Source: Opisthocomus hoazin
Lineage: Eukaryota > Chordata > Aves > Opisthocomiformes > Opisthocomidae
DNA: 64,000 nt
Assembly (NCBI RefSeq): GCF_030867145.1
Contig: NC_134440.1
Coordinates: forward strand, 9,300,001-9,364,000
Direction of reading: 5' to 3'
Positions 10,701 through 25,283 of this stretch are shown one piece after another (within the stretch, counting starts at the first letter, position 1; each line of letters starts with the position of its first letter). The notes under the pieces were generated by a model that searched no databases, was not told the origin of the DNA, and was given only the letters and a program-made list of their open reading frames with translations. The translations under genes and the position numbers were made by a program.

Positions 10701-13700
10701 CAGGAAGCAAATGAATTTCCTTTCGAAGCAGTCGATTTACTTTGCTAATATGCACTGACACAGTAAAAAAAAAATAAAAATACAATAAGCCACCCTAAGG
10801 GCGCAGGGTTTCTGGCACAGCGGCACATCAGTGCATACAGGACTTAAAATAAACCTTGCAAACAATCCAAAAAGTGGTTAGTCAGATTAAACAGTTTTTG
10901 TAGGGAAAACTATCAAGTAAACATGAGAAAGCAACAAAAGCACAACTTGGTCCTCTTCCAGGCCAAGTCCAGAAACAATTGCTCCCATGCTGCACTCACT
11001 TGTGAGAATAAAGGGAAGGAGCCAGAGCTGGCTGCTCGCTGCCGACTTCGGCTGCGAGCTGGGCCCCAGACCGCCCTGCTGGAACCAACCCCTCTCTGCT
11101 TGCGCGACGAGAAGTTATTCTGGGTACAACCATATTTCTTTGTCCTCCACTATGATCCTGAGGCTCTCCCAGATGTTCTTTCTACTGGGATCAGCAGGGC
11201 TGTGGAAGAAAGGTCATTTCTTGGACCCACGGCAGGGCTACAGGATGTTAAATGTCTGATCTTTGGGTGCTGCGGTACCCACGAACTGAGGGTGAGCCCC
11301 AGGTGACGAAGGCAGCAGGAGGGCATGCAGAAAAAGGCACCAGGACTTCCTCAGCTCCTCTGGAAGCCAAGAGCAGCGCTCGAGCAGTCTCCCAGGCAGT
11401 CCATCTCTGCACGTCTCGGAGCTGGGCTGCATTCTGCCACCCGGGACCCCAGGGAAGGGACTGATGAGGGACTCAGCACCTCGCAGTCGTTCTGGGAGGT
11501 TATAAACGGGTGTTAAATCAGCTGACACTGCCTTTTACAGCTCGTTTACCTTGTGTTGCAACATGCACAGGGCTGTGAGCTCTCAGCCCGTTTCACAAAG
11601 CACACTGCGCGCAGCACGCACGTGCCAGCCGATGGCAACCCCACGCCAGGCGGGACCAGCACAGCGCGAAGCCAGCACCGGTGGGACCAGCAGCCTCTGC
11701 CCAGCACGCGCTCGGGTCTCTCGCAGCCAGGCCACCCGCTCCGGTGAGCACCGTGCAGGACCAGCGTGACCTGCCAGTCTCACCAGCTGACCCGGCCACA
11801 AAGTTCCCCGCGTGGTTCACAGCGACGGCATGACGCAAGCCGCTGCAACAACAGGAGTATTTGGCTGCGGAAAGCCAGTTGCATTACAAAACATCTGCGT
11901 CCCTTCCGTCCACCAAACAGCCTGGCTATTGTGGCTGCTCAGGCGCCCGTTGATTCTCCTCTCGTTGCTGACCTGGTGCCTGGCTATGTAAGCCAGGAAG
12001 CAAAACATGACCTTGATTCACAGCAGCACCATCAGCCCTGTCCCTGCCCCGAGAAACACGCTGAATCAAAAAATGCAGCTTCAGAAGAGGGACCGTCACA
12101 TCCCTTCTCTGGACGCCCACCAAAACCTCCCTGCAGGCCACCGAGCTCCGTGGGCAGCCCAGGCAGGGTGGTCCCGTTTCCTTTACCAAGGTGGGGAGAG
12201 GGATGTTTTCCCGCAGAGCGCCCACAGTTCAGGAAGCCAAGCCCCAGAAACGCCCCCAGCCCTGCAAGCAGAGCAGTTAAACGCTGCAGAGCAAGGTTGC
12301 CCCTCCTCATCCTCCTTGCCCTACCATCGATGCTTCACAAGCCTCACCAAGCTGAATCTCGAGAGCCTTCTCGATGCGCTCAGCCCGGCTCTGCAGCACG
12401 GGGCACTAGGCTGACCCAAGGAGAGCAAGAGCTGCAGGAGTGCTAGAGATGATGGACAGGAGAGGAACCGACCCCAGCAGTGCTGCAGGTCACCAGGACG
12501 CTTTCCTGGGTGTTTCTGTGGTTGGTGTCACCGTGGGAGATGCCACGACACGCACAAATGTGAGACCACGGCACCGCCAGCACCTGCGCCTCAGACAAAC
12601 CCCACTGGTGGCAGGTCCTCTAGATCCTCAGGGCACAGGGCTGGACACAGCGACGAAGATGGACGAGCGAGGAAGAGACCAGCATGCTGGTAAGTGCCAA
12701 GAGCACAGGGATGAAGTATTTCCAGTTTTGGCCCCAAAGAGGCCATTCCAGGTCTGCAGAGCAGTGTCAGAGACCACACAGAAAAATACCAAGAGGATCT
12801 AGGGTGGGATCTGAGCAGAGCATCTCCAGACAGCAAATGCAAGCAAAGAGAGAAAGGAAGACACGAGAGAGGAATGGGACTCAGCTGGAGCAAAGAGTGA
12901 TTTGTTTGTCTCTAGATACAGGAGTCTAACACAGGCTTGCACTGAGAAAGCAGAGACACAAGCTGGGGAAGTGGGCAGAGGAGCACAGATGAGAGAGAAC
13001 GGTGCAGTGAGTTCAGCAGAAACGCTCCAGGAAAGCAAAGAAAAAAGCCCGTCTGCGAGGAAGATAAGGCTGGAGGAAGGGTGGGGAGTTTACGTCACAT
13101 CTCAGTTCTCCGAACTGGAGGGGGGGGCAGCGACCCGCCACACCGGGCGCTGCGCCCAGAGGCAAAATTTCTTTTCCTAATAACATCAGCAGGAGTAATA
13201 AGAACATCACCATTGCTCCCTGCAGACCTCACTTTGCTTCTGCTGGAGACAGCCCAGCAGCAAGTCCCACAGCTACAGAGGTGCGGGAGCCCAGCGAGAC
13301 GGGGCGGCAGGACGGCACGCGGCAGGCCCACGGGAGGTGTCCCGCACTCCAGCGTGACCCAACCGCCAAGCAAACATCTCTGAGAATTTCAAACACGCTT
13401 TGCTGAAGGCAACAACAGTGTGCCCTGGCTGCCAAGAAAGCCAGTGGGATCCTGGGGTGCATCAAGAAGAGTGTGGCCAGCAGGACGAGGGAGGTTCTCC
13501 TTCCCCTCTACACTGCCCTGGTGAGGCCTCATCTGGAGTACTGTGTCCAGTTCTGGGCTCCCCAGTTCAAGAAAGATGAGGAGCTCCTGGAGAGAGTCCA
13601 GAGGAGGGCTACGAGGATGGTGAGGGGACTGGAGCATCTCTCCTGTGAGGAGAGGCTGAGGGAGCTGGGCTTGTTCAGCCTGGAGAAGAGAAGGCTGCGA

Positions 13701-16700
13701 GGGGACCTAATAAATGCTTATAAATATCTGCAGGGTGGGGGTCAGGAGGACGGGGCCAGACTCTGTTCAGTGGTGCCCAGCGACAGGACAAGGGGCAACG
13801 GGCACAAACTGGAGCCGAGGAAGCTCCAGCTGAACCCGAGGAAGAACTTCTTCCCTCTGAGGGTGCCGGAGCCCTGGCCCAGGCTGCCCAGGGAGGCTGT
13901 GGAGTCTCCTTCTCTGGAGATATTCCAGCCCCGCCTGGCCGCGGTGCTGTGCAGCTGCTCTGGGTGACCCTGCTTGGGCAGGGGGTTGGGCTGGGGGACC
14001 CACAGAGGGCCCTGCCAACCCCTACCATGCTGGGATTCTGTGATTCTGTTTAGAAGTCATATTTTCCTTACGAGACAAAAAAAAAGAATCCACTGACCTA
14101 TATAAAATATACAGCTTAAGTGAACCAAAAGTATTAGCAGTCAGTGACAAATAAGCATGTTTTAATTAAAATTGCATAATGAAACACAAAGAAAAACAGT
14201 AGGAGCAAAAAACTGGTAATCTCCTGCGCAACAGCCTTGGAAGGAGCTGCTCTGCAGAGGCACGGGGAGATGTGGATATTACTAAAGCTGCCGTTTTTAA
14301 ACGAAGCGTGTTAACACACGCGTTGCAGGAAGGCACCAGCACTGCAGACAGGGAAGCAGAATGTTCTTGGGGCTCCACCACAAGACCCGCTTGCAAGGAC
14401 AGAAATATGGGAGCAAAGGGTGTGGCTAAACTGCTCCAGCGGCGACCGACTCACCAGAGACATCTGTTTTGGAATTAGTGAGCTGGCTCAAATGAGTTTT
14501 GCTTTAGCAAAGGTGTTAAACGCTTAGAGAAGCATTAGGACCAAGTCATGCACAACACTCATTAGCTTTTACCACCAGGATGTGTTGGCTTTCAACCATG
14601 ACCATAATTTCAGCAAAGCCAGAGCCTTGGCCTCAGCACCAGAAATTCACAGCCGCTCCAAGAGCTGAGTCCTGTAGCTCCCAGGCTCCTCCACGCAGGA
14701 TTTACACGGCGTGTGGACAAAAACACACCCTTCCTCCTTAACACAGACTGACATCTTGCTGGGATGAAACAGCGGCTGCTCCAACGCCTGCCCGGGCCGC
14801 TCCCGCGCGCAGACCTTGGCTGCTCGGCACGGACCCGCGGCACCGCCTGCCCGATGCCGGACTGCGCCCGTCCGACGGGGACCGCAGGAGACGGGCACCC
14901 AAGCTGACCGCAGCACGGGCAGACGGCCCGAAACAGCAGTCCCTGCGGGGCGGAGGGGGTGTTTCTCTTGAGCCCATTTGGAAACACTCAGAAGGGACAA
15001 AATTAACAACAGGTTAAAGCTGAAACACTTTATAAGGGGTTAACGAACTGAAAAGGGAAATGAGAGGGTCTGTGCCACAGCAAAATATGCAAAACAAGGT
15101 GGCCATGGAAAGGCAACCAGGGAAGGTAACCCGGGAAAGCAAAGAGGGCAGCCGGGCGGGAGCGGGCTCAGGCAGACGAACCACGGACGGACCCGGCTCC
15201 ACCTCGCTGCGTGGGCAGCAGGCTGCCGCCAGGGAGAAGGCCAGGAGCCCCGCAGCGGGGCCGCGCTGGCTCGCGGCTGCAGAAGCAAAGCCCCAGCGTC
15301 ACCCTTGATGACGCCTTCTGGAAACGCACGACGCATCCAACGGCGCACACAACGCCCCGATGCACGCAGCGCTGCCCGAGATCCTACGTGTCTTCAGCAG
15401 GGAGAGCACTTTGTCAGAGAACACAGGTTCCTGATGGATTTAGCTGCAGACCAAAGCAAGCAGTACATGAGGAAGGGACAACACTAACGGGGGGATATTT
15501 CGACTGGTACAACGAGCTGCCTGTAACAGCACTCACCTCGGTGCTCCTGGTGCCAGAAAATGGCAGGCAGCTCCAGAGCAGCTGACCCATCCTAACCTAG
15601 GTTTCTAAGGAGGAGGGGAATGAATTGATCACAAGAAGCATTTCCTTCTCTCTGTAGGCTATAGGATTCTAAAGAGCAAGGTTTGGCTGAGGCAAGTTTA
15701 AGCTGTAAAAAGTTCGGGCACCTAAACCCAACGCTGCCTAGAGAACTGTGTGACCATCCGTGGCCTGGGAGAAAGTGTCTAGACTGAAGCAATGCTTCAT
15801 TTCCAAAGGTGTGCGCTCCCTCGACAGTGCTCTGGACAACAAAGATGCAGGTGTTTCCTGAAGATGAATCCTAGGCAGTAACTGCATTTTCTGTGCACTA
15901 CATTATTGGAACAAAGAAGAAACTACCTGTTCCAGGAAAGCTGTATGCACTGCAACTTAGGGTTTGGACACTTCATCTAAATATCTACTGCTGAAGTCTT
16001 CCAGATAACACAGAAATGTTTTTTGCACTTTTTAACTAGGCCAGCCATGATGGCTAAAGTCTCACAGACTCAGATCACTTCCCTGGAAACACAGGGATGC
16101 ACATCAAACTAACACTGACGTGGGAAAGTCAAGTACTAGCAAACCATCCCTCTTCAAGGCTTGGCCATCTCACTCTCTGCTGGGGACACGGCTCCTCACC
16201 TGAGAGTCACAGCCCACAGCCCTCTTGTGCTGGGGACCACTGCAGAGAGCCAGGCAGAAGCCACGCTGCCGTTTCACAGCACCAGCACGGCAGCGTCCCG
16301 CACCCCTGGCCACAGACCCTGCCCAGGCACCTACGACTGCAGCTCCACTCGCCACCTTCACCTGCAGCGACTCCAAACTGCCCCCAGAAAAGTGCTCAGC
16401 CCATCAATCTCACAGCCTAACCCTTAACAAAAGCCTTTCATGGTTTTTTTCGGCTTTCAACCAACTTCTTAGTTAAAAAATAACTGAACTAGGCGGAACT
16501 GCAGGAGATCTCCTCCCTGCACCCATGGGCCAGCCCGCGCTGCCAGAGCTGCCTCCGGGCTCAGACGAGTCCCCCGCTCCGGGTTCAGAGATCAGGCACA
16601 CTGGCAGCGAACACTGTTACTATTTCTACACTGAACAGACCACAACATAAATAAATGGCTGCTTCGAGAAAATAGAAATCCAATTCTATTAAAAAATTCT

Positions 16701-19700
16701 TTAATCCATGCTGAACAAGGTTGCTGTCTTCCCTCCCTAAAGGAGGCTGCAAATTAAATTACTGTTGGTGAAGTGCTCAGATACCACAGCAATAAGTACC
16801 TCCGAGAAGTCCATGGGGAAATGAATAATTTTGTCTTGTAAGCAGGGATACAAGGGCACGCAGCTACACAGCACAGCAGGATAAATAAAGTTAGCTAACG
16901 GGCATCTTTCACCCATGCACTGATCCTGGAAAATGGAGTCTGTGACCACGTGAAGACCATGCTCTAACGCAGACATACAAGAGGGCTGAAGTAAAAACTC
17001 AGGCAATTTTGCTTGTGGCGTTCCTGACTTCCAAGAACTTTCTGCAGCTTCCCCAGAAGCATTTCCCCTAGACCATGTAGCTTCCCCACAGCGCTGGCCA
17101 AAACGCCTCCTCCAGCCCAGAGCCAGCTCTCGGCCTCTCTCCTTCCGAAGGCTCTTCAGGCACACGCAGACAGAGCCCGCTTTCCACGGGGCTGATGGCC
17201 GTTCCTACAGAGTTCAGCTGTGCTGACCAGTGACCACCGCAGCCCCTACAAGCAGCTCTAAGTGTCCCCAGGTTGGAAGGTAGGACACAGCAAACAGCAG
17301 GAGGCAGCTGCTCTCTCCTGCGAGCACCGACAGCGGCAGGCAGCGTGTCACCTAATTCTCTCGTGGGCTCCATGGTGGCCACATAACAGCAGAAGAGAGC
17401 TGGTATGCCTGGATGGCCTTTCGCACGCGGGACACACTCTTCTGTCGACACCACTGCCATGAAGCACGCTCCCACATCGCTCCCAGCCCTAGTCTCCATC
17501 CCATTTATCCTCCCCTGCTCACTAATTTCTATTTTGACTTCCCAGTTTTACTTGGTGAACGGTAGATTTTTGTCAGAGCTACCGAACAGCACACTCACAG
17601 AGGAGCATCCCTTCCCCGAAGGCTTCACGACACTCCCCACGCCTCCTGCAGCGCGGGAGCGGAGAACTCCTCAGGTAGAAGGCTGAGAGAGCAGCATCAT
17701 TTCACATGACTCAGCAGCCTCCTTCCCCAGCCCTCTTTTCAGGACCCGATGAACAACTTGGTGATGACACTTCCCAAAAGCACTTGGTGCAGGGTTTCAG
17801 CCCAGTCCGGCGTGGGGATGCGGTTACACCCGACTGCAGACAGCGGGTACTGATGCAAAGCGCCAGCGAGCGGGCAAAGCGCTTCCCAGCCCTTTGCGCA
17901 GGGCTCTGCACCAAGGGCAGAGCCTCCGCTAACGGCAGGCACGCTGCTGCAAGCGGCCAACTTCTGCAAGCCGGCCCCTAAATGAGCAAAAAGCCCCAGC
18001 AAACATCACACGGCGAAGCACGCTCCCGAAGCACATTTCTGACGAGCGCAGATTTCAGCGGGGCCGCAGCTCAGAGCGGTTGTAACAACTCCCGAGGAAA
18101 ATGAGCATCTGGACTCCGGGACGTCTACCCCAGACTCCAGGCACGGATCGCAGTGGTTCACAGTGTGGTGGAAGCGGTGGGGCGGTCCTTCCAGCCAGGT
18201 GAGCCATGGGGCTCTAGCAGGAGCCCTCCACTCGTGCCGTGCCAGGTCGGCAGTGCACGTGCCCATCAGCCGCACCGCGGTGCACGGAGACCCGGCACAC
18301 CGGCGTGCCCCAGCCACAGCACCGGTGCTGCTGGTACCAGACCGCAGCTCTGCACCGCGCGGGGGGACGCGCTGCTGGCCCCTGGGAAAGGGCAAGACCA
18401 GGCTCCTACCACGGGATTCATTAAGCCAGGCTACAGGTTGCTCCTCGAGCCAGGGAAAAAGCTAGCTGCCAGCGAACTGCAGGCACGGGAATCGCCCTAG
18501 GGCTGCGTGACGATGGCGAGCTGCGCGTTAGGCTCTGCTCCGCAGCCGGGATCACTCTCACCGGCTAATCGGCCACTGCTCATCGAGCACCTCCCAACCT
18601 CCAGACTCACAAGGCAGTACGGGCACTGTACGCAGGCAGTTCCCCTCGCAGACACGCGAGACACCAGAACAGGGCAGATGATGCCCTTCGCTGTGCTCAC
18701 AGACAGTCCCCAAACATGAGAAGTGACAAATAATTCCCACCCCAAAGCCTCTGACAGCTATCAGCAATGGCTTGAGGGCTCTGTTCCTCTCTGAAAACAC
18801 AGCGGCATTTCTCTTGCATTCGAGGCTCGCTAAATGCTGCCCACCCATCACCTCTCGGTGCTCAGAGATGGCTGGTTGGTCACCACACCCTTACGGGCTC
18901 CAGTTCAGAGGGGCTCTTCACAGACTGCAGCAGGAATTAACACCTGATTGTCCCAGGCTGCTCACTCGTCCACCCTGGAGCACAGACGAGGTGGCACACA
19001 GAGGACCCCTGACTTCCCCATCACACTGTCCCAGCCAGTTCCTCTCGTCTGCTGGAGGCCCAGAAGTCAGCGTCAGAGGAGAAACTCCTCCAGCACACAC
19101 TGGTATTTGAGCTTTTACTCAAGTATGCAGCCTGTACTTGTTACGAGGTGCTACAGCATCTGTGAACTATGGCTAAACGCACTTCCACATGTTTGTTTCT
19201 GGGCATGAACACTTTACTAGCTCTTAAGCTAAAACATCTGAAACCTGCACTCAGAATTCTGGCCCACGTCAGCCCTAGCAAGCTCACTGTGACTGGGCTT
19301 GCCTGCAGCGAGTCCTCCAAGCCAAGACAGGCCCCTTCCCAAGTGCTTTAAAGCAGTGGTTTTCAACCTCGGAACCAACCATGGGAGAGTTTCTGGTCAC
19401 AGAGCCATTTGACATTTCAGCAGCTGGGAGAAGAGCGGTCAGACCCAGACAGCACCCACCACTGATGCAGCGCTCTTTCACAAACCGCTTTGCTAAATAC
19501 TTGGTTTGGCTTAGCAGTGCAGTCGAAAGCCTTCTCCTGTCTGGGGCTGCCAAGTCAATGACAGTCAGCTGTAAATTAAAGAATCATTAATTTGGCAAAC
19601 TGAAGCTTGACTGCTTGCCCAGCTGGGGGGCTCTTCTCCCCTCCAAGGCGCGCTGGGCACCCGGAGGAGGTGGGAGTGTGGGAAGGAGAGCTGGGGACTG

Positions 19701-21511
19701 CAGGAAGGAGGAGGGGGCAGGGAGCTGGGAAGGGAAAGGAAATAACCTCTAGAATTGATGGGAATGGGAACAGAGATGGGAACAGCAACTTAGAATTCCA
19801 GTTGTGACTCAGTTTTAATCTAACTGATGGAGCAAGAGGAAGCAGAGAGCAGACGAGCAGTCACAGTCACAAAGCAGAATTAACCCCTGCCTCCCCACAC
19901 GTACGCTTCTGGTGGCCGGCACCAACAAACCCCCGATCGCTGGCGCATGGGAGGCGGTTGGTAAGGATCCGCTCCCCGACCTCCTGCTGACGACAGCGCA
20001 CAGCCCTGCCTTGCAGCGGTTTGAAACGCTGCCAACAGGGAAAGTTCACTTCTGAAACAAAGCCCAGCGCCGTGCGCTGCGGTCCGAACACGGCGCGGCG
20101 GTGCGCGACGAACAGCCCTGCAGCGACACGCTGCACGCACGGAAGGGGACCATTGGTGGTGGCAGCCCCAGAAGACGCTTTCCCACTTCTCCCACTGCTG
20201 ACGGCTGCAGGACTGGGAGGGTCCCAAAGCTGCTAACTGTAAACCCCCACCTGCAGAGTGGTGCTTCTCTGCAGCGGCACGCTGCGTGGAACGAACATCC
20301 CAGCCCAACTCAGCAGCAAGCCGACCCAGGGAAGAGCCCGCCTGCGGCTTCACAGACCGTGGACGGGGTCTGAGCAGGGTGCGGGCAGCGAGGGCTGCAG
20401 GACCGTGCTTTGATCTTCCAGGCTGGACCTCAGGTGTGGTGGCAACACCCTCCTACGTAGTCCTGCAGCAGCGTCAGAAATGGCAGCCACATCCACATCT
20501 CCTGCCAACACAACTCACACACATGTACACAGATTAAACTCTTCTAAACCAAACCGTTACAGCCTTTTGTACTGTAACTCACTGATTTACTTGTTCCTCT
20601 TTGGGGACGTATGCTTGAACTCTGAGGTCAGAAGATGGCCCGGCCCAAGCTGCCCTTGTTCCCCACGTGTCAAGGGCATCATTACAGGCAGCTGCTATAA
20701 ACTTCCAGGGCCAAAGAAAGTCAGAAATGTGAGCACAGCAGACCGCCTGAACAGGGGAATGAAGAGAGCCTTGTGATAAAACCAACCCAACCCACCAACC
20801 AAAGCTTGGATTGTACCTTCCAACTCTGGGAGGCTGATGGACCCATCAGGAACCTGGTCCCCTTCCAGTCGATGCAAAGAGGAACGTAAGGACTGGCTGA
20901 GCCATGTCCTGCTTTCTCCTTCGGCTGGGGGCAACACAGGGCAGCGGCAGCGCACCACAGCTCAGCGGGAAGCAGCAAGGCCCAGAGGCTTTGCGGCACA
21001 CATCGCTATCAGTCAAGGGAGGACAGGTCTTTTATGAACACCACCAGCAACCGCCACATCTCACTTCTCAGAGCAGAACATGACAAGGAAGTCACATGCA
21101 AGAAAGATGCACTAAGGCAACACTGTGAGATAAGATTAAAACTAACATAAAAAAAAGTATTTCTGAGAGTTTCGTATTTCAGTCGGTCATGTGGTGACCT
21201 CTGCGTTTCGATGCTCGGGCATTAGAGCCTATCTACAAGCACAATGTTCCCTGGAGTCCTACAGCCTGCCACTGGTAGGTGGCATGGGGGGGTTCACAGG
21301 TAAGAGTTGCCCCAAACATCGCTCCTGCATTTTTGCAACCACAGGGCTTGGTCTGATAAGAGACTTGATGTCTCTAACCACATTGCTCTTTGCGAGTGCC
21401 AAGGTACTGCAAGGAGGAGGGGACAGCAAGAACCACAAGGACAGCAGGGCAAGTCAGTCATTTTCTCTCAGATGGTAAGGAAATAAAAGTGAAGCAGGAA
21501 GAAAGCGGTAC
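7710..21511 (-). other. MARCHF2: MARCHF2 large intron between the RING-CH exon and the membrane exon
   Basis: A 13.8-kb intron from the GTACC donor at 21511 to the GCAG acceptor at 7710. It contains one plus-strand CR1 copy (13410-14050), A/T homopolymer tracts near 9352-9380 and 10766, and small CpG-rich patches near 14790-14900 and 15150-15400. No convincing exon was found. The open frame of about 127 codons beginning at 10923 has no recognisable family. Confidence 0.85.
13410..14050 (+). mobile_element. CR1 LINE 3' end with reverse-transcriptase C-terminal coding region
   Basis: The plus-strand frame begins near [18 protein letters not shown] and continues through [16 protein letters not shown] and [15 protein letters not shown], all conserved in the C-terminal part of CR1 ORF2. 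The non-coding tail ends GGGATTCTGTGATTCTG, the CR1 octamer repeat. It is 5' truncated, as usual for CR1. The frame is open for about 170 codons, so the copy is not old. It lies antisense in a MARCHF2 intron. Confidence 0.95.
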
Positions 21512-21707
21512 CTCTGTCAAAGGTCTCGGTCTTCTCTCTACAACAAATTCTGTGTGGCAGAGCTCACAGTAACTTGTGTTGGAGGAGGACAACCATTTTT
21601 CCAGGCAGCTCTTGTGCACGGTGCCCAGTGTTCCTGTGCAGTCACACGGGGAAAGCAGTCCCTCCCCATTTCCACCTTCATGACAGATTCGACAGATGGG
21701 ACCGTCA
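21512..21707 (-). CDS. MARCHF2: MARCHF2 coding exon 2 (RING-CH domain, residues 59-124)
   Basis: This 196-bp exon runs from acceptor CTCTTTAG|TGACGG to donor ACAGAG|GTACC. It completes Ser59 and encodes residues 60-124. It contains the whole RING-CH finger in order CxxC (64, 67), CxC (80, 82), HxxC (90, 93) and CxxC (106, 109), with the SCLEKWL and YCELCH signatures. This zinc-binding domain recruits the E2 and gives the ligase its activity. All eight metal ligands are intact. The exon ends in phase 0 after Glu124. Confidence 0.97.
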
Positions 21708-24700
21708 CTAAAGAGGCAGACAAACAGAACGAAATCACGGTCAGCGCAGGCAGACGATACAGCCACATCGGCGAGCAGGCTCTGACCCCACCAAGCCCCA
21801 GGAGGGCACACGCACGGCAGGCAGCGCGTGCCAGGCACGCTGTGGCTGTCCAAAGCAGCCTGCTACAGCAAGAAACCAGTCTCAAGGGAGCACGGAGCTG
21901 CCCAGGACATTTTAGGTCAGCAAAAGTCTGGGAGCCGTGTAGATGAGCACCACAACACCCAAGAGAAGCTGGCACATCAGCCTGGCCAGCTCAGCTGGCC
22001 ACAGAAGGGACCGCAGCACGTGTGTCCCACAGTCTCCAGCTCTGCTCACAGCAGGAGGAGAGGCTGACACCGGACCCAAAGCCAACCCCGAAGCGCTGAT
22101 GCGAATCCAGATGTCCAGCGTGAAGCCGGATGGTCCACGCTAGTCACGGCGTGCCCCCAGCGACCTGGAGCCACGCAAGAGGCTTGCAACCACAGTCGCA
22201 TTCACCAGATCGCCTGCTGCTCTCACCCCATCTCTGCTCTGCAGTAACTGCGTCGGGAACAGCGATACCTAAAGACCCAACCGCACCGACCCTGGAAGCT
22301 CAGCTCTCCAACGACACGACGTAATTCACGGCAGACAGCCGCCCAGACTAAGCTCTCAGCATACAAACCCCTCGCCCACCACAGTGCAGCACCTCAGCCA
22401 GCATCCCACCCGCACACCGTCACGCAGAGTCGTTCTGCAGCGTCCGGGCCTTTACCTGGCTGCAGAAATGCCTCGGTGCTTCAACCACCACCACTTTTCA
22501 CCCCCTCCTTGGCTAGAAGCTTCAAGTACAGAATCAAATCTCTTTGATCACGCTCAGAATCTGCTCTCTTGAGACCTCGCAGAACCCGAGATGCTTATCA
22601 AGGGAAGAACCAAACGCCTGCAGAGACACTTGCAACCTTCCCCACAGGCAGCCCACGCTGCTGACGGCACTCGAGCCACCCATCTGTCCCCATCTGTCCC
22701 CAGCGTGATCCCTCATGCCTCTAAGTGGTGCTGCTGGCTGTGGACTATCAGTGCTACGGCTCCAGCACCCAGCAACCATTAGCTCAGGTGAATCAGATGA
22801 TGTCCACGCAACAAATTTCCACAACAGACTAAAGTAATTTTTTTTGTGCCTACATAAAGTCAGAGCACCCAGTGTCCTCCTGCAACAAGGACTTTCTCTA
22901 GCTGCAAAGAACCAAGTCCTTTTCACTTGAAACCTCTCATCTGCTTGTTTTGTGTACTGTCCCCTGATTCTCGTCCTGTAAGAGACAGTGTTTTCCACAC
23001 CGCCAGGTTTACAGACCTCCACCACAGCCTGCTCAGTCACCTCTTTCACGAGCAGAAGAGCCCTAGCCTATTCCATCACGCCTTCAGCAGAAACACATCC
23101 ACCTTCCTGACCACCTTCGCTGCCCTTCCCTCTACCTCTTGCACTTCTAAAACATCCTGTTAGGGCTGCAGGGACCAGAGCTACAGTCTCAAGCTGCAGG
23201 CACACCAGCAATTTTTGCAGAGACCGTGTTCTGCTGTTCATTGCCTTCCTACACCTCAGCATCTTCCGTGCCTTTTGGTCACTGCCGCCCGTAACTGCCA
23301 ACATGCCCAAGACCTCCTTCCTCCAAACCCCAGAACACATACGTAAATCCTGGACTATTCTTCTTCATCTGCACCACTGCACACTGAACTGCTACCACTA
23401 TTTTAGCCTGCAGTTGCTTCCAATCGCATCCAGTTCCCTAGACTCATGCGTCTTGTGCCATTTCAGGTCCAAGGGCATCCCAGCTGGCAGCCAAAGGCAC
23501 AGGTTTCCTCAAAGCCCTGTGCCACATCTGCTAGCCCCACAACGAGGAAGTCTTGGGCACCCTAGGAAACCTCAAATGGCTCTAGACACCAAAGTTCGCT
23601 ACTCTCTTCAGTGTTTGCTGCTCATTGAGATCATGTAGCAATAAAATGCTGAGCAGCAGCGGCCCAGCGCAGGGCTACCCTCCCTGGACCATGAGAACGA
23701 GCCACTCGCTAGGATCTCACTTGCTTCCCACCCTCCAACCAGCCGTTTCTTTCACCATTCTCTTACATCCAGAGTTGCACAGATTTGGGGGTGGGAAAGG
23801 AATATCTTTATTTCAGACCCTATTGCAGGCCCTCTTGGAATCCAGGTGAGCTGTATCAGCAATCCCCTTTTTCCACATGTTGCTGCCAGGACGAAAGCCA
23901 CCCTGATCCCATCTCACAGCTCACACTCCACTGCTATCCTGACTTCAAAAAAACCCACCTGGCTGCAGAAGGAGTTTGTGGGATTGTAACACAACAGTCA
24001 GAACAAGCAATTTGCAACCTTCAAAAGCAGCAGTGCCACTTCCAGTACTTTGCACAACCAGAAAAAACAGAAAGCAAGAGCAAGACATGGAAACACGAGG
24101 AAAAGGAGCGTACCGGGACAAAACAGTGGGACATGCAGGGAAGAGAAGAGCCAGCAAGAAAGTGCACATGAGCTCCCTAAAGGAGAAGCCGGACTCCTCT
24201 CCTGGTCCACCAGAAGAGATCTCTACCACTTCCAACTCAGTGTTTAGCAGGCTTCATCCCAACTGGGCTTTTAAATCAAACTCAGGGCTGTGAAGCGATG
24301 TACACCCACTGCACCATCCCCTTCTCGCTGCCAAACATCACTGGTGAACCACTGACCTCTGTTCTCTCCTCACTTTCACGTGCCTTTTACTGAGGGGACA
24401 TCTTCAGCCAGGACAAACCCTCCAACAGGAGCCTGGAGAGGTGGTGGAAACTCCCTCCCGAAACACCGAACACTGCGTCGGGCAAGGCTCTGAGCAGTCT
24501 GAGTCAGCTCTGGAGCTGGCCTTGCTCTGAAAGGAAGCTGGACCAGACGCCCTCCGGAATTCCCTTCCAGCCTGAATTATGTGATGGTTCTGCAACCTTC
24601 ACTGCTACAAAGCTCGGTGCTGTAGCAGAAGAACAAAACTACAGTCCACTCACACGGCCTCAGGGACAGGGACAGACCAAAAGCACCCCAAGCCTCCAGC

Positions 24701-25283
24701 GCTCTCACGCATCTGCTCTTTCCTAAGAAAACCATCTGTAAGATATTTCACTGGTCCTCTTCCTGTCTGAGAAGTTTCATATTTCCAGCGCATTAATATA
24801 ACCTTGGCTACCAATACACAATTCAGCAGCAAAAAATTTGCTGACAGTGCGAGAAAACAACAAAAAAATGCTTATCAGCCTCCATTTTCCTTCCTTCCTA
24901 TCCGGAGGGGGCAGGGGCCTGGTCACACTCCCACACCCTCCAGCACAGTTTTCCAGTGGGCTGCAGAGGCCGCACCACCAGTTCAACTGCCCAGTACAGT
25001 CCCGCTGCTCCTGGCTTCGCTTTGCTAAGTGCTGGTGAGCAGGAAGAGACCGAAACCCACCGCCACCACGACGAACGAACTGGTGTCCCATGACGGCACT
25101 CCCATGAGGAATCCGGCTGGGTTTTCTTAACCTGTAAGCCCAAGCAGTCTCCCCTCCCGACTTTTACACCTCCCCAAGTTTTGAGGGGTTGCACAACTTC
25201 TCACCCAGCCTACCTGTTGTCAGAGCGCAAGCTCAGTTCCCCTCGCAGTTTTATTGACCTGCTCCGGTTTTGCTAGATACAGC

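Noticed and set aside
10923-11306. 127-codon plus-strand frame, and a minus-strand stretch behind a CAG near 11200
   Set aside because: No family, no matching partner exons, and antisense or intronic to MARCHF2 without other support.
13473-13967. 164-codon plus-strand protein as a host gene
   Set aside because: It is the C-terminal end of CR1 ORF2 inside a 5'-truncated element.
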